From NCBI GenBank assembly GCA_002687025.1, contig NYZG01000203.1, forward strand, positions 1-10,318: 10,318 nucleotides of DNA, given 5' to 3'. The notes beneath the pieces were generated by a model that saw only the letters and a program-made list of their open reading frames with translations, was not told the origin of the DNA and searched no databases. Shown one piece after another: positions 1-8,200 of the stretch; the stretch's first letter is position 1; every line of letters begins with the position of its first letter. The translations under genes were made by a program, and so were the position numbers. The stretch is from Candidatus Poribacteria bacterium. GTDB taxonomy: Bacteria > Poribacteria > WGA-4E > GCA-2687025.

Positions 1-255
1 CGTGGACGACCACATCGGTAGCGTGTCCATCGCGGGGTTTTGGGTGAGGCGGCTCAGCCCGGTTCCGTCGGGGCGCATCACGTAGATCTCGTAGTTCCCG
101 TCCCGCTCTGTGGAAAAGGCGATCCGACTGTTGCGATCCTGTGCCGGCACATCTGCGCCGTATCCCAGGAGGAAAGCCGCCATTGCGATCGCTGGCGCGG
201 CACGGGCCCGCATCCACGCTCGGACGGGGCGTCCGACGTCGGGCAGATGTTTCAT
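1..255 (-). CDS. TolB-like PD40 beta-propeller, copy C (5' part only, cut by window edge)
   Basis: The first 85 codons of a third tandem propeller gene, open to the left window edge. The ATG at 255-253 overlaps the stop of copy B by one base (TGATG) and has GGAGGA seven bases upstream. The N-terminus has Arg-rich residues, then a hydrophobic stretch (about residues 21-31) ending GADVPAQ, which reads as a Sec signal peptide cut near residue 39. Blade 1 follows: RIAFSTERDGNYEIYVMRPD, then GTGLSRLTQNP and LPMWSST, the PD40/TolB pattern. Its frame is intact exactly where copy B is shifted (GAC GGG AAC TAC GAG ATC TAC), which makes it the reference for that mutation. By family knowledge it should be a periplasmic or extracellular propeller of about 340 residues; ligand unknown. 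The existence of the gene is secure, the rest of its length is unseen. Confidence 0.85.
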   Translation of the reverse strand, partial: MKHLPDVGRPVRAWMRARAAPAIAMAAFLLGYGADVPAQDRNSRIAFSTERDGNYEIYVMRPDGTGLSRLTQNPAMDTLPMWSST

Positions 256-268
256 CAGCGCGTCCTCC
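253..268 (-). promoter_or_regulatory. Shine-Dalgarno and TGATG coupling site for copy C
   Basis: On the minus strand this reads GGAGGACGCGCTGATG. It contains a near-perfect ribosome binding site, the TGA stop of copy B and the ATG of copy C sharing one base. The identical 16-mer precedes copy A (2301-2316). It fixes the start of copy C and implies translation by termination-reinitiation. Confidence 0.8.
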
Positions 269-1284
269 CGCGGGTGTGGCGGAGCCATCCCCACGTGGTC
301 GGGCGGCTGTGCAGCGGCAACACGGCGAGTCCTCGCGGATCGAACCACACCGGGGAGTCATCGTGCGCCGGGTGTTCCGTCAGCTGCGCCGGGCCAGGAT
401 TGGCCACGTCCGTGACGAAGAGCTCGTAGTTGAAAACCGGTATGCCACGTCGCCACGACGCGTACGCCACGCGGCGTCCATCCGGGGACCACGCGGGTTC
501 TGATGCATCCCTCTCCGGTGCGCCGTCGGGAGGCAGCGTGAGGTTGCGCGCATTGGCGCCGCCGATGTCCGCAATCCACACGTCCTTACGGACCCAGTCA
601 CGGCGTCGGGACAGGAACGCCACGCGACGACCGTCCGGCGACCACGCGGGGTCTTCCTCAACGCCGGCCGGGACAACCAGCGGTGTCGGGTCCAAGATCC
701 GTCCATCCGCCGCCACCCAGAAGATCATGCGGGGTCCATTGGGGCTGGAGGTGAAGGCGACGCGCGTGCTGTCGGGAGACCAAGCTGCGCCGTATGCCAG
801 AGTGTTCACGTCGTTCGTGATCCGGCGTTGGCGCCCGCCGTCGGAGTCCATCACGTAGATCCTGCGGCTCCCGTCGTGCTTGGATGCAAAGGCGAAGCGC
901 TTCCCATCGGGCGCCCATGCCAATCTGCCGATGTCGGGTGGCGGCGTGAAGGGCTTGCGCACGCTGGACCCGTCCGTGTTCATGGTGTAGATGGCGTCTT
1001 CGCCGTCGCGGTTCGACCGGAAGGCGAGGCGCCGGCGCCCGGGCGACCACATCGGCATCCTGTCATCGGCCGCGTTCCGGGTCAGGTTGCGCAAGCCGGT
1101 TCCGTCGGGGCGCATGGCGTAGATCTCTCTCGCCGTCGCGCGCCGTGGAGAAGGCGATCCATGTGTTGGCCGCCTGTGCCGGCACATCTGCTCCGTATCC
1201 CAGGAGCAGAATCGAGACCGCGAACGCGGCGCCGAAGGGCGCGCGAGGACGGACGCGGCGCCCGATGTCAGACGGCTGCGCCAT
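255..1284 (-). pseudogene. TolB-like PD40 beta-propeller, copy B, frameshifted in a GA tract
   Basis: Second tandem copy. It starts at ATG 1284-1282, overlapping the stop of copy A (TGATG), with GGGGAG six bases upstream. Frame 0 gives a signal peptide (hydrophobic about residues 18-30, GADVPAQA) and the start of blade 1 (NTWIAFSTARDGER), then leaves the family pattern and stops at 1063 after 73 residues. From about 1127 the family sequence continues in another frame (EIYAMRPDGTGLRNLTR) without interruption to the TGA at 257-255. The break sits in (GA)4 at 1131-1124; one extra GA restores GAG AGA GAG ATC TAC and a protein of 343 residues with six blades and the C-terminal WFDPRGL...TTWGWLRH tail. 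All downstream motifs are intact, so this is either a very recent mutation, a slippage-switched gene or a sequence error. If translated as it stands, only a short exported fragment would be made. Confidence 0.8.
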
Positions 1285-1296
1285 CAGCGTCTCCCC
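1282..1296 (-). promoter_or_regulatory. Shine-Dalgarno and TGATG coupling site for copy B
   Basis: The minus strand reads GGGGAGACGCTGATG. It combines a GGAG ribosome binding site, the TGA stop of copy A and the ATG of copy B overlapping by one base. It is one or two bases shorter than, and slightly different from, the equivalent sites at 253-268 and 2301-2316. Confidence 0.75.
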
Positions 1297-2303
1297 ACGC
1301 CAGCGTGACGGAGCCATCCCCAGGTGGTCAGCCGGCTGTGCAGCGGGGACACCACCAGTCCTCGTGGGTCGAACCACACCGGCCACGAGTCGCGAGCCGG
1401 GTGTTCCGTCAGATTCGTCGGGTCGGGGGTGTCCACGTTCGTAATGAGTACGTCGATCGTCAGTTCCCCAGGTGGCCCCGACCCGTACGCGATCTGCATG
1501 CCATCTGGGGACCATGCGGGCCTTGATGAATCGCTTTCCAGCTCGCCGTCGGCGGGCAGCGTGAGGTTGCGCGCATTGGCGCCGCCGACATCAGCTATCC
1601 AGACATCTTTGCGATGTCGATCACGGCGCCGGGACAGGAACGCCAGGCGGCTCCCGTCCGGCGACCATGCCGGGTCCTCCTCGACGGCGCCGGGGGCTAT
1701 CAGCAGCTCTGCATTCCGCCCGTCTGCATCCACGCCGTAGATCCTGCGTGGTCCATCACGGTTCGACACGAATGCAACGCGCTCGCCTTCAGGCGACCAC
1801 GCCGGCGACGCCTCCCACCAAGCCGGGTGGTTTGAGATGTTGCGCTCGCGTCCTCCGTCAGAGCCCATGACGTAGATATCGCGATCTCCGTCGCGGTTCA
1901 ACATATAGGCGAAGCGCTTCCCGTCCGGCGACCATGCCCAGTGGTACGTCTCGGGCGGCGCCGTAATGAGCTTGCGCACGTCGGACCCATCCACTTTCAT
2001 GGCGTAGAGCGCGTTCTCGCCGTTGCGGTTCGACCAGAAGGCGAGTTGGCGGCGCGTGGGCGACCACATCGGCAACCCGTCGTGAGCGGGGTCGCGCGTC
2101 AGGTTGCGCAAGCCGGTTCCGTCGGGACGCATGGCGTAGATCTCTTGGTCGCCGTCGCGCATCGAGGAGAAGGCGATCCAGGTGTTGGACGCCCGCGCGG
2201 GAATAACCGCCCCGGATCCCAGGAACAGAACCAGAGCCGCGAGCGCGACCCGGAAAGGCGCCAGAGCCCGGACGCGACGCTCAAGGTCAGACAGGCGTCC
2301 CAT
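1284..2303 (-). CDS. Secreted six-bladed TolB-like PD40 beta-propeller protein, copy A
   Basis: An intact 339-residue protein. The start chosen is ATG 2303-2301 because it has GGAGGA (2316-2311) at seven-base spacing and begins just before a signal peptide (hydrophobic residues about 18-33, likely cut after ARA at 38). The longer open frame to 2627 is Arg-rich non-family sequence. Six WD40/PD40 strands follow: WIAFSS (42), LAFWSN (87), FAYMLN (131), VAFVSN (176), LAFLSR (220) and IAYGSG (271), alternating with AWSPDG and IYVM-type motifs, as expected for a six-bladed TolB propeller. After the last blade comes a conserved tail, WFDPRGL (310-316), PLHSR and TTWGWLRH (326-333), shared with copy B. 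By analogy it is exported and binds protein or polysaccharide; no catalytic residues are visible. It leads the array and overlaps copy B by one base. TolB itself is not implied: there is no TolB N-terminal domain and no tol-pal neighbours. Confidence 0.9.
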   Translation of the reverse strand: MGRLSDLERRVRALAPFRVALAALVLFLGSGAVIPARASNTWIAFSSMRDGDQEIYAMRPDGTGLRNLTRDPAHDGLPMWSPTRRQLAFWSNRNGENALYAMKVDGSDVRKLITAPPETYHWAWSPDGKRFAYMLNRDGDRDIYVMGSDGGRERNISNHPAWWEASPAWSPEGERVAFVSNRDGPRRIYGVDADGRNAELLIAPGAVEEDPAWSPDGSRLAFLSRRRDRHRKDVWIADVGGANARNLTLPADGELESDSSRPAWSPDGMQIAYGSGPPGELTIDVLITNVDTPDPTNLTEHPARDSWPVWFDPRGLVVSPLHSRLTTWGWLRHAGVGRR

Positions 2304-2316
2304 CAGCGCGTCCTCC
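2301..2316 (-). promoter_or_regulatory. Ribosome binding site and start of copy A; duplicate of the B/C junction
   Basis: The same 16-mer as at 253-268, GGAGGACGCGCTGATG, including the TGATG overlap signature although no propeller gene ends here. The match extends upstream to about 2324 with a one-base indel and a mismatch (CCCGCGGAGG here, CCCGCGGGAGG at the B/C junction). It decides the start of copy A and looks like the relic of the 3' end of an earlier upstream copy. Confidence 0.75.
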
Positions 2317-2748
2317 GCGGGGGTCGTCCCACTCACCGTTGAACCACCGAGCCGTAGCGCGGAAACCGCCTCGGGGCCATCGTGACTTCGGCGCCTGCCC
2401 TGCGGTTTCCTCCGCCGCTTCGCGGCTGCCATGTAGCCGCAGACAGCTGTAGCCGATGACGTCCCGCCAACTGCTGTCGAGATACCCCGGCAGATCCGCC
2501 AGCCGCGCGAAGAACGCGACGTAGACACGCACTGTCTTGGCTGCGGCGTCTCAAGGCGGCCCTCTGAGCTGCCGTGACGGAGCGTGTCGGCTATTGGGAT
2601 TCTGTCGCATGGACAGTCGACGTGCAAATCACCCGCGACGTCGGGCCTGACACGTTCCGATCACTACACGCCACGGAGTGGCAAGCGCCATGCCCTGGCC
2701 ATCCGGGGGGATGCCACGCCTAGCGGCGGGTGGGCCGGCCGTAGGAAC
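2304..2748. other. Intergenic or decayed stretch between copy A and the lyase-like gene
   Basis: No gene is convincingly supported in these 445 bases. The propeller frame runs open through it, but the translation is Arg/Ser-rich and unlike the family. A second minus-strand frame (2532 to 2287) gives an 81-residue product starting MRVYVAFFARLADLPGYLDS that has no ribosome binding site and turns Arg/Gly/Trp-rich; it may be the remains of a gene. At 2696-2716 there is an imperfect inverted repeat (TGGCATCC, CCCC loop, GGATGGCCA on the minus strand, one bulge) just downstream of the 2749-5010 gene. It lacks a T tract, so it is at best a weak terminator. A weak promoter candidate is listed separately. 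Confidence 0.5.
2599..2627 (-). promoter_or_regulatory. Weak sigma70-like promoter candidate for the propeller array
   Basis: The minus strand has TTGCAC (2627-2622), a 17-base spacer and CAGAAT (2604-2599). The -10 matches four of six consensus bases and the -35 three of six. It lies about 300 bases upstream of the copy A start, leaving a long leader. It is the best match I found by eye in this gap, but such matches occur by chance. Confidence 0.2.
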
Positions 2749-5010
2749 TCAGTTGAGCGCCGGCTCCGCCGAATAGCCATAGGGCGCGTTGGTGACGCCA
2801 GAAGCGAACTCGACGGACTCTCGCAGCGGGTTGAACGCCACCCACTCTACCCGGTCCGGTTCCAGAGCCAACCGCAGGACGGTGACGTCCACGTCATCGC
2901 GTAGGACCTGGATTCCCGAGGCCCCCGCCGTCGCCTCCAACTCACTTCGGTACGCGCCTCTGGCCCCGGGGTTGGGGTTATTCGTCGTTGCGCGTGCCCG
3001 GTGAGGCATGTGCGGCAGTAGCACGTGCGTGAAGCTGAGTCGCTGGCCTGGCGTGACGTCACCCTCCCACACGTACCGCAGTTGCGTCGGACACGCTTCC
3101 GTTCTGGGATCGGCCGTGAACCGGTCCACCACCTGTAGTTGGGCATCCACGCGCGGCGCGAACCAGACAAGGAGGTCCACCGGGGGAGTTCTCATGCTGC
3201 GACGCCCGTTGTCCCCCACAGGCGCGCTGATGAACGTGTTCGCCCAGTGACTCCCGATCTGAGGCCCGACGTTCTGCGTATTCCAGATGGGCGCCACACG
3301 GGCAGGGAAGGCTTCCCCGAACGTAACGGTCTCGCGCGATGCCAGAAACCGGTTTTTGGCGAAGACGAACTCGCGCTCGTACACCACCGGCAACCCGTCG
3401 GTGTTCTCGACGCGGAGTCGGGCGTACGTCGCCGTCGCCGTTTCCTCGAAGTACGCGACACTCGATCGGATGTCGGGCATCTGGCCCTGTCGCCAGTATT
3501 CGTCGATGCGCATCTCGTCCGCGTGATAGCGGAGCCGAACGGAGCCGCCTGTGTCTTCGATCTGCGCCCGGTTCTCCGGCGAGTCGCCTTTGCTGGTGAC
3601 GATCTGAGTGAACGGCGCGCCCCAGCGGTTGAGCCCCATGATCCCGCCGGAGTTAGCCGGAAAGCTCGTGGGATGGAGTTCCACCAGCCCAAAGAAGTCG
3701 CCGGGGCCCCAGCCGCTTCGCAGGACCAGCTTGTCCGGCCATTCCTGTCCGGTCATGTGCCAACTGCAGCATATGTGGCCTCGCTGTTCGTGCGGGTCCG
3801 CATCGCCGATCAGCCGCTCCGTGATGGCCTTGTCGGTGTGCGGAACGCGCACGGCTTCCATGCGCTTGTTCCACAGGGAGCCTGCCTCTGGCTGACTCGG
3901 GATGACGGACTCATCCGCGAACAGGTAGGCAAGGGCGATGAGCCAGTGGCCCTGCCCATCCAGTCGGTAAGACCCTGATGCCTGGTACCGTAGGTAGTTG
4001 AGTAGCTTGTGCGCGACGTATCGATAGCGACCGTCGCCTGTCTTGGCGGCGACCCGCTCCAACATCGCGAGGCGATATGCAGCCGTGCTGTTCCATCCTC
4101 CGTTCGGGCCGTACGGGTTTACAGCCCCGTCTGGAGTCACCTCGACCAGCAGGCGATCCCACAGGCGCGTCATGCCCGGATCCGTGTAAACACGGTCGTC
4201 TCCAGCCCACAGATCGCCGCCGCAGGTCAGCACGATGAGCGGGCCCATCATGTATCCCGTGTCGTTCTGTGGCGTGTCCTTGTTCCGCCAGAAATCACGG
4301 AACACAAGCTTCGAGTAGCTTCGCCACCGCGCGGCTTCGGGAATGTCGGGGTACCACGCCGCGGCCAACCCCTTGGAGTAGGCCTCCGGCATCGAACGAT
4401 GGCACGGGCCGCGCCACTCCGTCGGCTCGGAGTCCCAGACATGCAGGTTGCGACAGTAATACAGCCACATGTCGCGAAACCAACCGGCGCCCGCAGTCAT
4501 CGCGCCCGCTTCGATCAGATGCTGCCGGTAGAGCGGGATCAGCGTGGCCGGGTGCTCGAACTGCCAGAACCACTTGTTCTCAGCGACTTGTCGCTGCATC
4601 TCTGCGTGGAACGCTCGCAGCATCGCCTCAATGGCATCGCCCCACGTCGCATCCCCAGTCTGCGCGTACTTCGCGAGCACCGGAACGAACGCTCGAGGCC
4701 CATCCATCCCACGTCCCGGCCGGGCGGCGAGTCCTTCGACATCCATCGCATCCATGCAGCGGAGGTAGCTGGCTGGCGTGACCTCGTCCTGCGGGATCGG
4801 ATAGAAGTCGCCGTTACTGATGTCCGGTCGATCAAAGCGATATCGCTCGACATCGACGAAGTACCGTGTTGGAGGGCCGACGGACGCTACGTCGAGAGGG
4901 GAAGCGGCGTCGGTCAACAGGGCGCTCGTGTCCTGCTTGGCGCCTGCTTCGGTTGCCGCGAGAACGCCCGTCACCATTGCCGACGTTCTGAGGAAATCGC
5001 GGCGCTTCAT
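2749..5010 (-). CDS. Tat-exported heparinase II/III-like protein (probable polysaccharide-active enzyme)
   Basis: 753 residues starting at ATG 5010-5008, with GAGGA five bases upstream. The N-terminus MKRRDFLRTS, hydrophobic residues about 9-20 and AGA before residue 25 make a twin-arginine (Tat) signal peptide. Residues about 80-400 are helix-rich with regularly spaced aromatic motifs (WFRDMWLYYCRNLHVW near 177, NDTGYMMGP near 249, NPYGPNGGWNSTAAYRLAM near 298), as in an alpha/alpha toroid. Residues about 425-475 (KLVLRSGWGPGDFFGLVELH) resemble the start of the heparinase II/III beta-sandwich, and beta-rich sequence continues to the end (YEREFVFAKNRFLASRETV near 544). In that family toroid Tyr/His/Asn residues cleave uronic-acid polysaccharides. 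The usual Gly-His-Gly-His-Ala-Asp signature after the RSGWG segment is absent here (VELHPTSFPANSGG), so activity is uncertain. It could also be a glycoside-hydrolase-like or binding protein. The gene is certain; the family call is moderate. Confidence 0.75.
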   Translation of the reverse strand: MKRRDFLRTSAMVTGVLAATEAGAKQDTSALLTDAASPLDVASVGPPTRYFVDVERYRFDRPDISNGDFYPIPQDEVTPASYLRCMDAMDVEGLAARPGRGMDGPRAFVPVLAKYAQTGDATWGDAIEAMLRAFHAEMQRQVAENKWFWQFEHPATLIPLYRQHLIEAGAMTAGAGWFRDMWLYYCRNLHVWDSEPTEWRGPCHRSMPEAYSKGLAAAWYPDIPEAARWRSYSKLVFRDFWRNKDTPQNDTGYMMGPLIVLTCGGDLWAGDDRVYTDPGMTRLWDRLLVEVTPDGAVNPYGPNGGWNSTAAYRLAMLERVAAKTGDGRYRYVAHKLLNYLRYQASGSYRLDGQGHWLIALAYLFADESVIPSQPEAGSLWNKRMEAVRVPHTDKAITERLIGDADPHEQRGHICCSWHMTGQEWPDKLVLRSGWGPGDFFGLVELHPTSFPANSGGIMGLNRWGAPFTQIVTSKGDSPENRAQIEDTGGSVRLRYHADEMRIDEYWRQGQMPDIRSSVAYFEETATATYARLRVENTDGLPVVYEREFVFAKNRFLASRETVTFGEAFPARVAPIWNTQNVGPQIGSHWANTFISAPVGDNGRRSMRTPPVDLLVWFAPRVDAQLQVVDRFTADPRTEACPTQLRYVWEGDVTPGQRLSFTHVLLPHMPHRARATTNNPNPGARGAYRSELEATAGASGIQVLRDDVDVTVLRLALEPDRVEWVAFNPLRESVEFASGVTNAPYGYSAEPALN

Positions 5011-5243
5011 CAGTGTCCTCGATCGAGTTAGGCGCGCGGAGATGGAGAACGCCGGGGCGAGTTCCAGGCGGGACGACGCTCAGGCGGACCCAGGTATCGT
5101 CAGAGATACACGGTGTTCCGTCAAGCTGTTGGAGAGAGCGACCCGGAGGTCTGCGCTGTACCTTACGGGCTCAGGTGCTCGCGCTGATGAAGCGGCTTCC
5201 ACGGTGAGTCGGCGCGGCGGAGCGGAGGGGCGTGGTCAGGTCA
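5011..5243. other. 233-base gap between two minus-strand genes
   Basis: No gene and no clear terminator hairpin were found. The only promoter-like element seen is a minus-strand TTGACG at 5124-5119. The nearest -10-like bases (GATACC, 5098-5093) sit at a 20-base spacing, so it is weak. The gap is long enough for the lyase-like gene to have its own promoter, but the sequence does not settle this. Confidence 0.4.
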
Positions 5244-8200
5244 TCAGTCCCCGGCCAGGGCCTCGGCGTAGAGGATGGTAAGGCGGTCCAGCCGCTGCAT
5301 GACCTGCCGCATGACGCCCTTCATCACGTCTGCGCGCGTTTCGAGGATGTGCAGGAAGTCCTCCTCGCTAATCCTGAGGAGGATCGTCGGCCCGACCGCG
5401 ACCGCGCCAAGTGAACGCGGGGCTTGGTTGATGATGCCCATCTCGCCCAACAGTTCGAGTGGCGGCGTCCTGTTCACCTCGCGCCCGCCTTTGTGCAGCA
5501 GAATCTCCCCCTCGATGACCGCGTAGAGGGAGTGGCCCGGATCGCCGTCCTCAAACAGGGACTGGCCGTCGGCGAGATGCTGCTCCTCCGCGACCTGGGC
5601 GATGTAGAACACCTCTTCCCCGGGGATGTCCCGGAAGTAGCCCGTTGACTTGAGGTATGCCGTCTTCTCTAGTTCGGAATACATCCGCTGCTCATTACTC
5701 GGTGAGGCGTTACCCGTCAGGCGTTCGGCGTAGCGGGTCATGTAGGCCGGGAGGTCGTCGGCGTCGGCCCGCGAGATCGTGGCGGAATCCCAGTCCACCA
5801 GGCCGAGAACGGCATCGTCGGCGCACGCGCTCCCGACCATGGCGAGCCACTCCCGGGGTGACTCGATGAGTGGCACGATCGCCTGATGCGCTTCGCTGGG
5901 CAGTTCCAGCCCCATGCCCATGCCCGCGGTCACCTTCTCCGCGACCGACCGCGCCTCCGCCAGCGGCATCACCAGATCGCGCGCCTCGCGCGGCACGACA
6001 TTATCGAGAACCTCCAGCGAGTCCGCAAGCCCGTCCCCTCGCGTGTCCACGTTGTACGCGATCGTCTCCACCGGCGTCTGTGGCCGCGACAAGACGCACA
6101 GCTTCAGGAGCGTCGCGACATCGCCCCGGGCGAGCTGATGGTAGTGGTCGCGTACGAGAAGGCAGGCCGCGTCCTCACCGGCGATCAGGGCCTCGGCCGC
6201 GAATCGCCAATACGCCCGACTCGCCACGCGCCGGATATGCACGAGCACCCGTCGGTCGGCGCGCGCGGGCATCGACGTTGCCCTCGCCAGGTGTAGCAGC
6301 GCGTCGACGACTTCCGACTCGGTGTCCGCCATCAGATCGTGCCGGTCGAGCAGGTCGAGCATGGACCGCACGCTGCCGGCACTGGCGCCGTCGCGGATGG
6401 CTCGGACGATCCCCACGCGCAGATCGCGGGAAGCGTCGGGTCGCCGGAACGCCCTGTTGAGGTCGTATAGGACATCCTCCTCCGCGAAGGCGCGCAGCGT
6501 GTGTCGAGCCACGACGCGCGTCTCCGGGTCGCCCAAAGTCTGCGCCACGGCCGGCAGCAGCGACGGCCTCGGCGACGCGTCGACGATGCGCAGAGCGGCA
6601 AGCCGCGCCGACGACGACTCGCCCGAAAGCGACGCGATGAGCACGTCCTCCGGCACGAACTCCGGCTCGTGGCGCGCCGCGACGAGCGCAGCCTCGCGTT
6701 CGACGGGGTCCTCGGATGAGAGCAACTCGCGCAGGCGGCGTGTGGCGGAGCCTTCGGCGTCCGCCCGCAATCCGCGCAGCGCCACGGCCGCCGCCGCCTG
6801 CTGCGCCGGCTCGGGATGATCGAGCAACTCCCGCAGCATGGGAGCCACTCCAGGCGCGCGCCGCCGTCCGATAAGCAGCGTAGCCTGCGCCGCGAGGGAA
6901 TCCTGCCGCTCGATGGTCGCGACCAGCTCGTCGTTCGCGATGACCGCGGGGGAGTCGCCTGCGACGGTGAGGACTTTCTCCTGCACCAGGGCCGACCCCC
7001 CGCGGTACAGAGCGCCCAAAGACTCGGCCCAGGGCTCGGGGGCCACCTGTTCGATGAGTTCCAGCGCCGTTACCTGCTGCGTCTCGACACCCGACCGCAG
7101 CATCCGGTCAACGGTGTCCGTGACGTGCGGGTCGGCAACGTCCAGTTCCAGGTCCTCGAGATCCAGTCGGCGGCCTGTCGCCAAGGACGCGATGTAACCT
7201 GTCCTCGCGCGGACCGAGATGAACAGCCATGCGCCGACCAAAGCCAATGCGATGGCGCTCAGCCAACGCAGACCGCCCAGCGGAGCAACGAGGAAGATAA
7301 GCACCCCGGCGGCGCCCTCCGCGACCATCTTCACCGGCCCGTCCACAAACGGCTTGCTCACGCGCTTCTGAGCCGTGTCGATCGGCACCCAGAGCAACTG
7401 GAGCGATGCCTGATGCGTCGTCTGCTTGACGATCTGCTCCGACCCCTTCGCGAGGATCACGCTGAGCAGCACCGGACGCAGAAGCGCCGCCAACGAGCCG
7501 ACGCTCAGGCTCAACGGCAGAAGCAGCAACCCGCCTAGTATTCCGAAGCGCTGAATCACCCGACCAGTGGCGAACAGCTGGATGAGAAGCCCGGCGACGC
7601 CGGTGAACGCGTAGAACGACCCGAAGAAAGCCGCCAACTGTGCCTCTTCGGGATACGCCTGCCCAGCGACGATTTTGAACAGATAGTCCACGATCGTAGT
7701 CGCCACGGCGGTGACACCGATGAGCGCCGCGATCGACACAAGGTACGGGTTCATCCGCGCGCGCGGGGCGCCGGCGGCGGGGGCGGGGGCGGCGGATCGT
7801 TCCACGCGCGATGGAGGCCCGCTCGGCCGCGCGAGCGAAGCCACGCCCGCCCCCACCACGAACAGGCCCGCCGACGCCACCAACAGAGGCTCCGACCCGA
7901 ACGCGGCCACGAACGGACGAACCCCCATGCCCACCGCGATGGCCGCGACCGAGCCGCCACTTGCGACCAGCGCGTACAGACGCTTCGCCTGCCGCGAGTG
8001 GAATATGCTCCCCGACAGGAGCCAGAACTGCGTCATCACGACGACCGTCGCGACCTCGACCAGCACGTACACCGCCGGCACGACGAGGCCCTTCACATGC
8101 AACTGCGACATCGCCAACGGGATCGCCGTCATGACCGCGCCAAGGAAGAGCGCGCGTGACAGGTGGAGGCTGCGTGAGAACCGGGTCAGTATGGGGACGG

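Larger units (their letters stand above)
1..2303 (-). repeat. Tandem array of three paralogous propeller genes
   Basis: Copies A, B and C lie head to tail at a spacing of about 1,020-1,030 bases, each joined by a TGATG overlap. A and B are alignable throughout their proteins. The DNA shows patches of very high identity, for example 34 identical bases at 532-565 and 1555-1588, encoding the second half of blade 5. Other blades are more diverged. B resembles C at the signal-peptide end (GYGADVPAQ in both) but resembles A just afterwards (NTWIAFS, YAMRPDGTGLRNLTR). This is the pattern of old duplication followed by recombination or gene conversion. The array may continue beyond the left edge. Confidence 0.85.

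Noticed and set aside
1124..1131. Programmed ribosomal frameshift in copy B
   Set aside because: A +1 shift on GAG AGA G would join the frames, but there is no stop codon, rare-codon pause or pseudoknot-like element next to it and the paralogs need none. A repeat-unit loss is simpler.
1..2303. Possible CRISPR or intergenic repeat array suggested by recurring GGCGACCA and GCCGTC words
   Set aside because: The recurrences are codons for PD40 motifs (WSPDG, RDG) at blade spacing inside reading frames, not spacer-separated repeats.
2287..2532. 81-residue minus-strand reading frame upstream of copy A (MRVYVAFFARLADLPGYLDS...)
   Set aside because: The first half looks faintly protein-like, but it has a GTG start without a ribosome binding site, becomes low-complexity Arg/Gly/Trp sequence and overlaps the copy A start. 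At most it is a gene remnant.
2304..2627. Upstream extension of copy A to a TTG start at 2627
   Set aside because: It would place 108 Arg/Ser-rich residues before a clear signal peptide, and ATG 2303 has a strong Shine-Dalgarno.
3139..5031. Two long plus-strand reading frames (279 and 340 residues) opposite the lyase-like gene
   Set aside because: They mirror codon use of the high-GC minus-strand gene, have His/Arg-rich compositions without domains, and the minus strand has a Tat signal, ribosome binding site and coherent fold pattern.
5870..7538. Plus-strand frames opposite the HEAT region (for example 5870-6460 and 6816-7538)
   Set aside because: Arg/Pro/Ser-rich antisense shadows with no recognisable domain; the minus-strand frame carries the clear transporter, HEAT and cNMP domains.
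7757..7799. GC-only low-complexity run that looks like a repeat
   Set aside because: It encodes the Ala/Pro/Gly linker between transporter halves in frame; ordinary coding low complexity.
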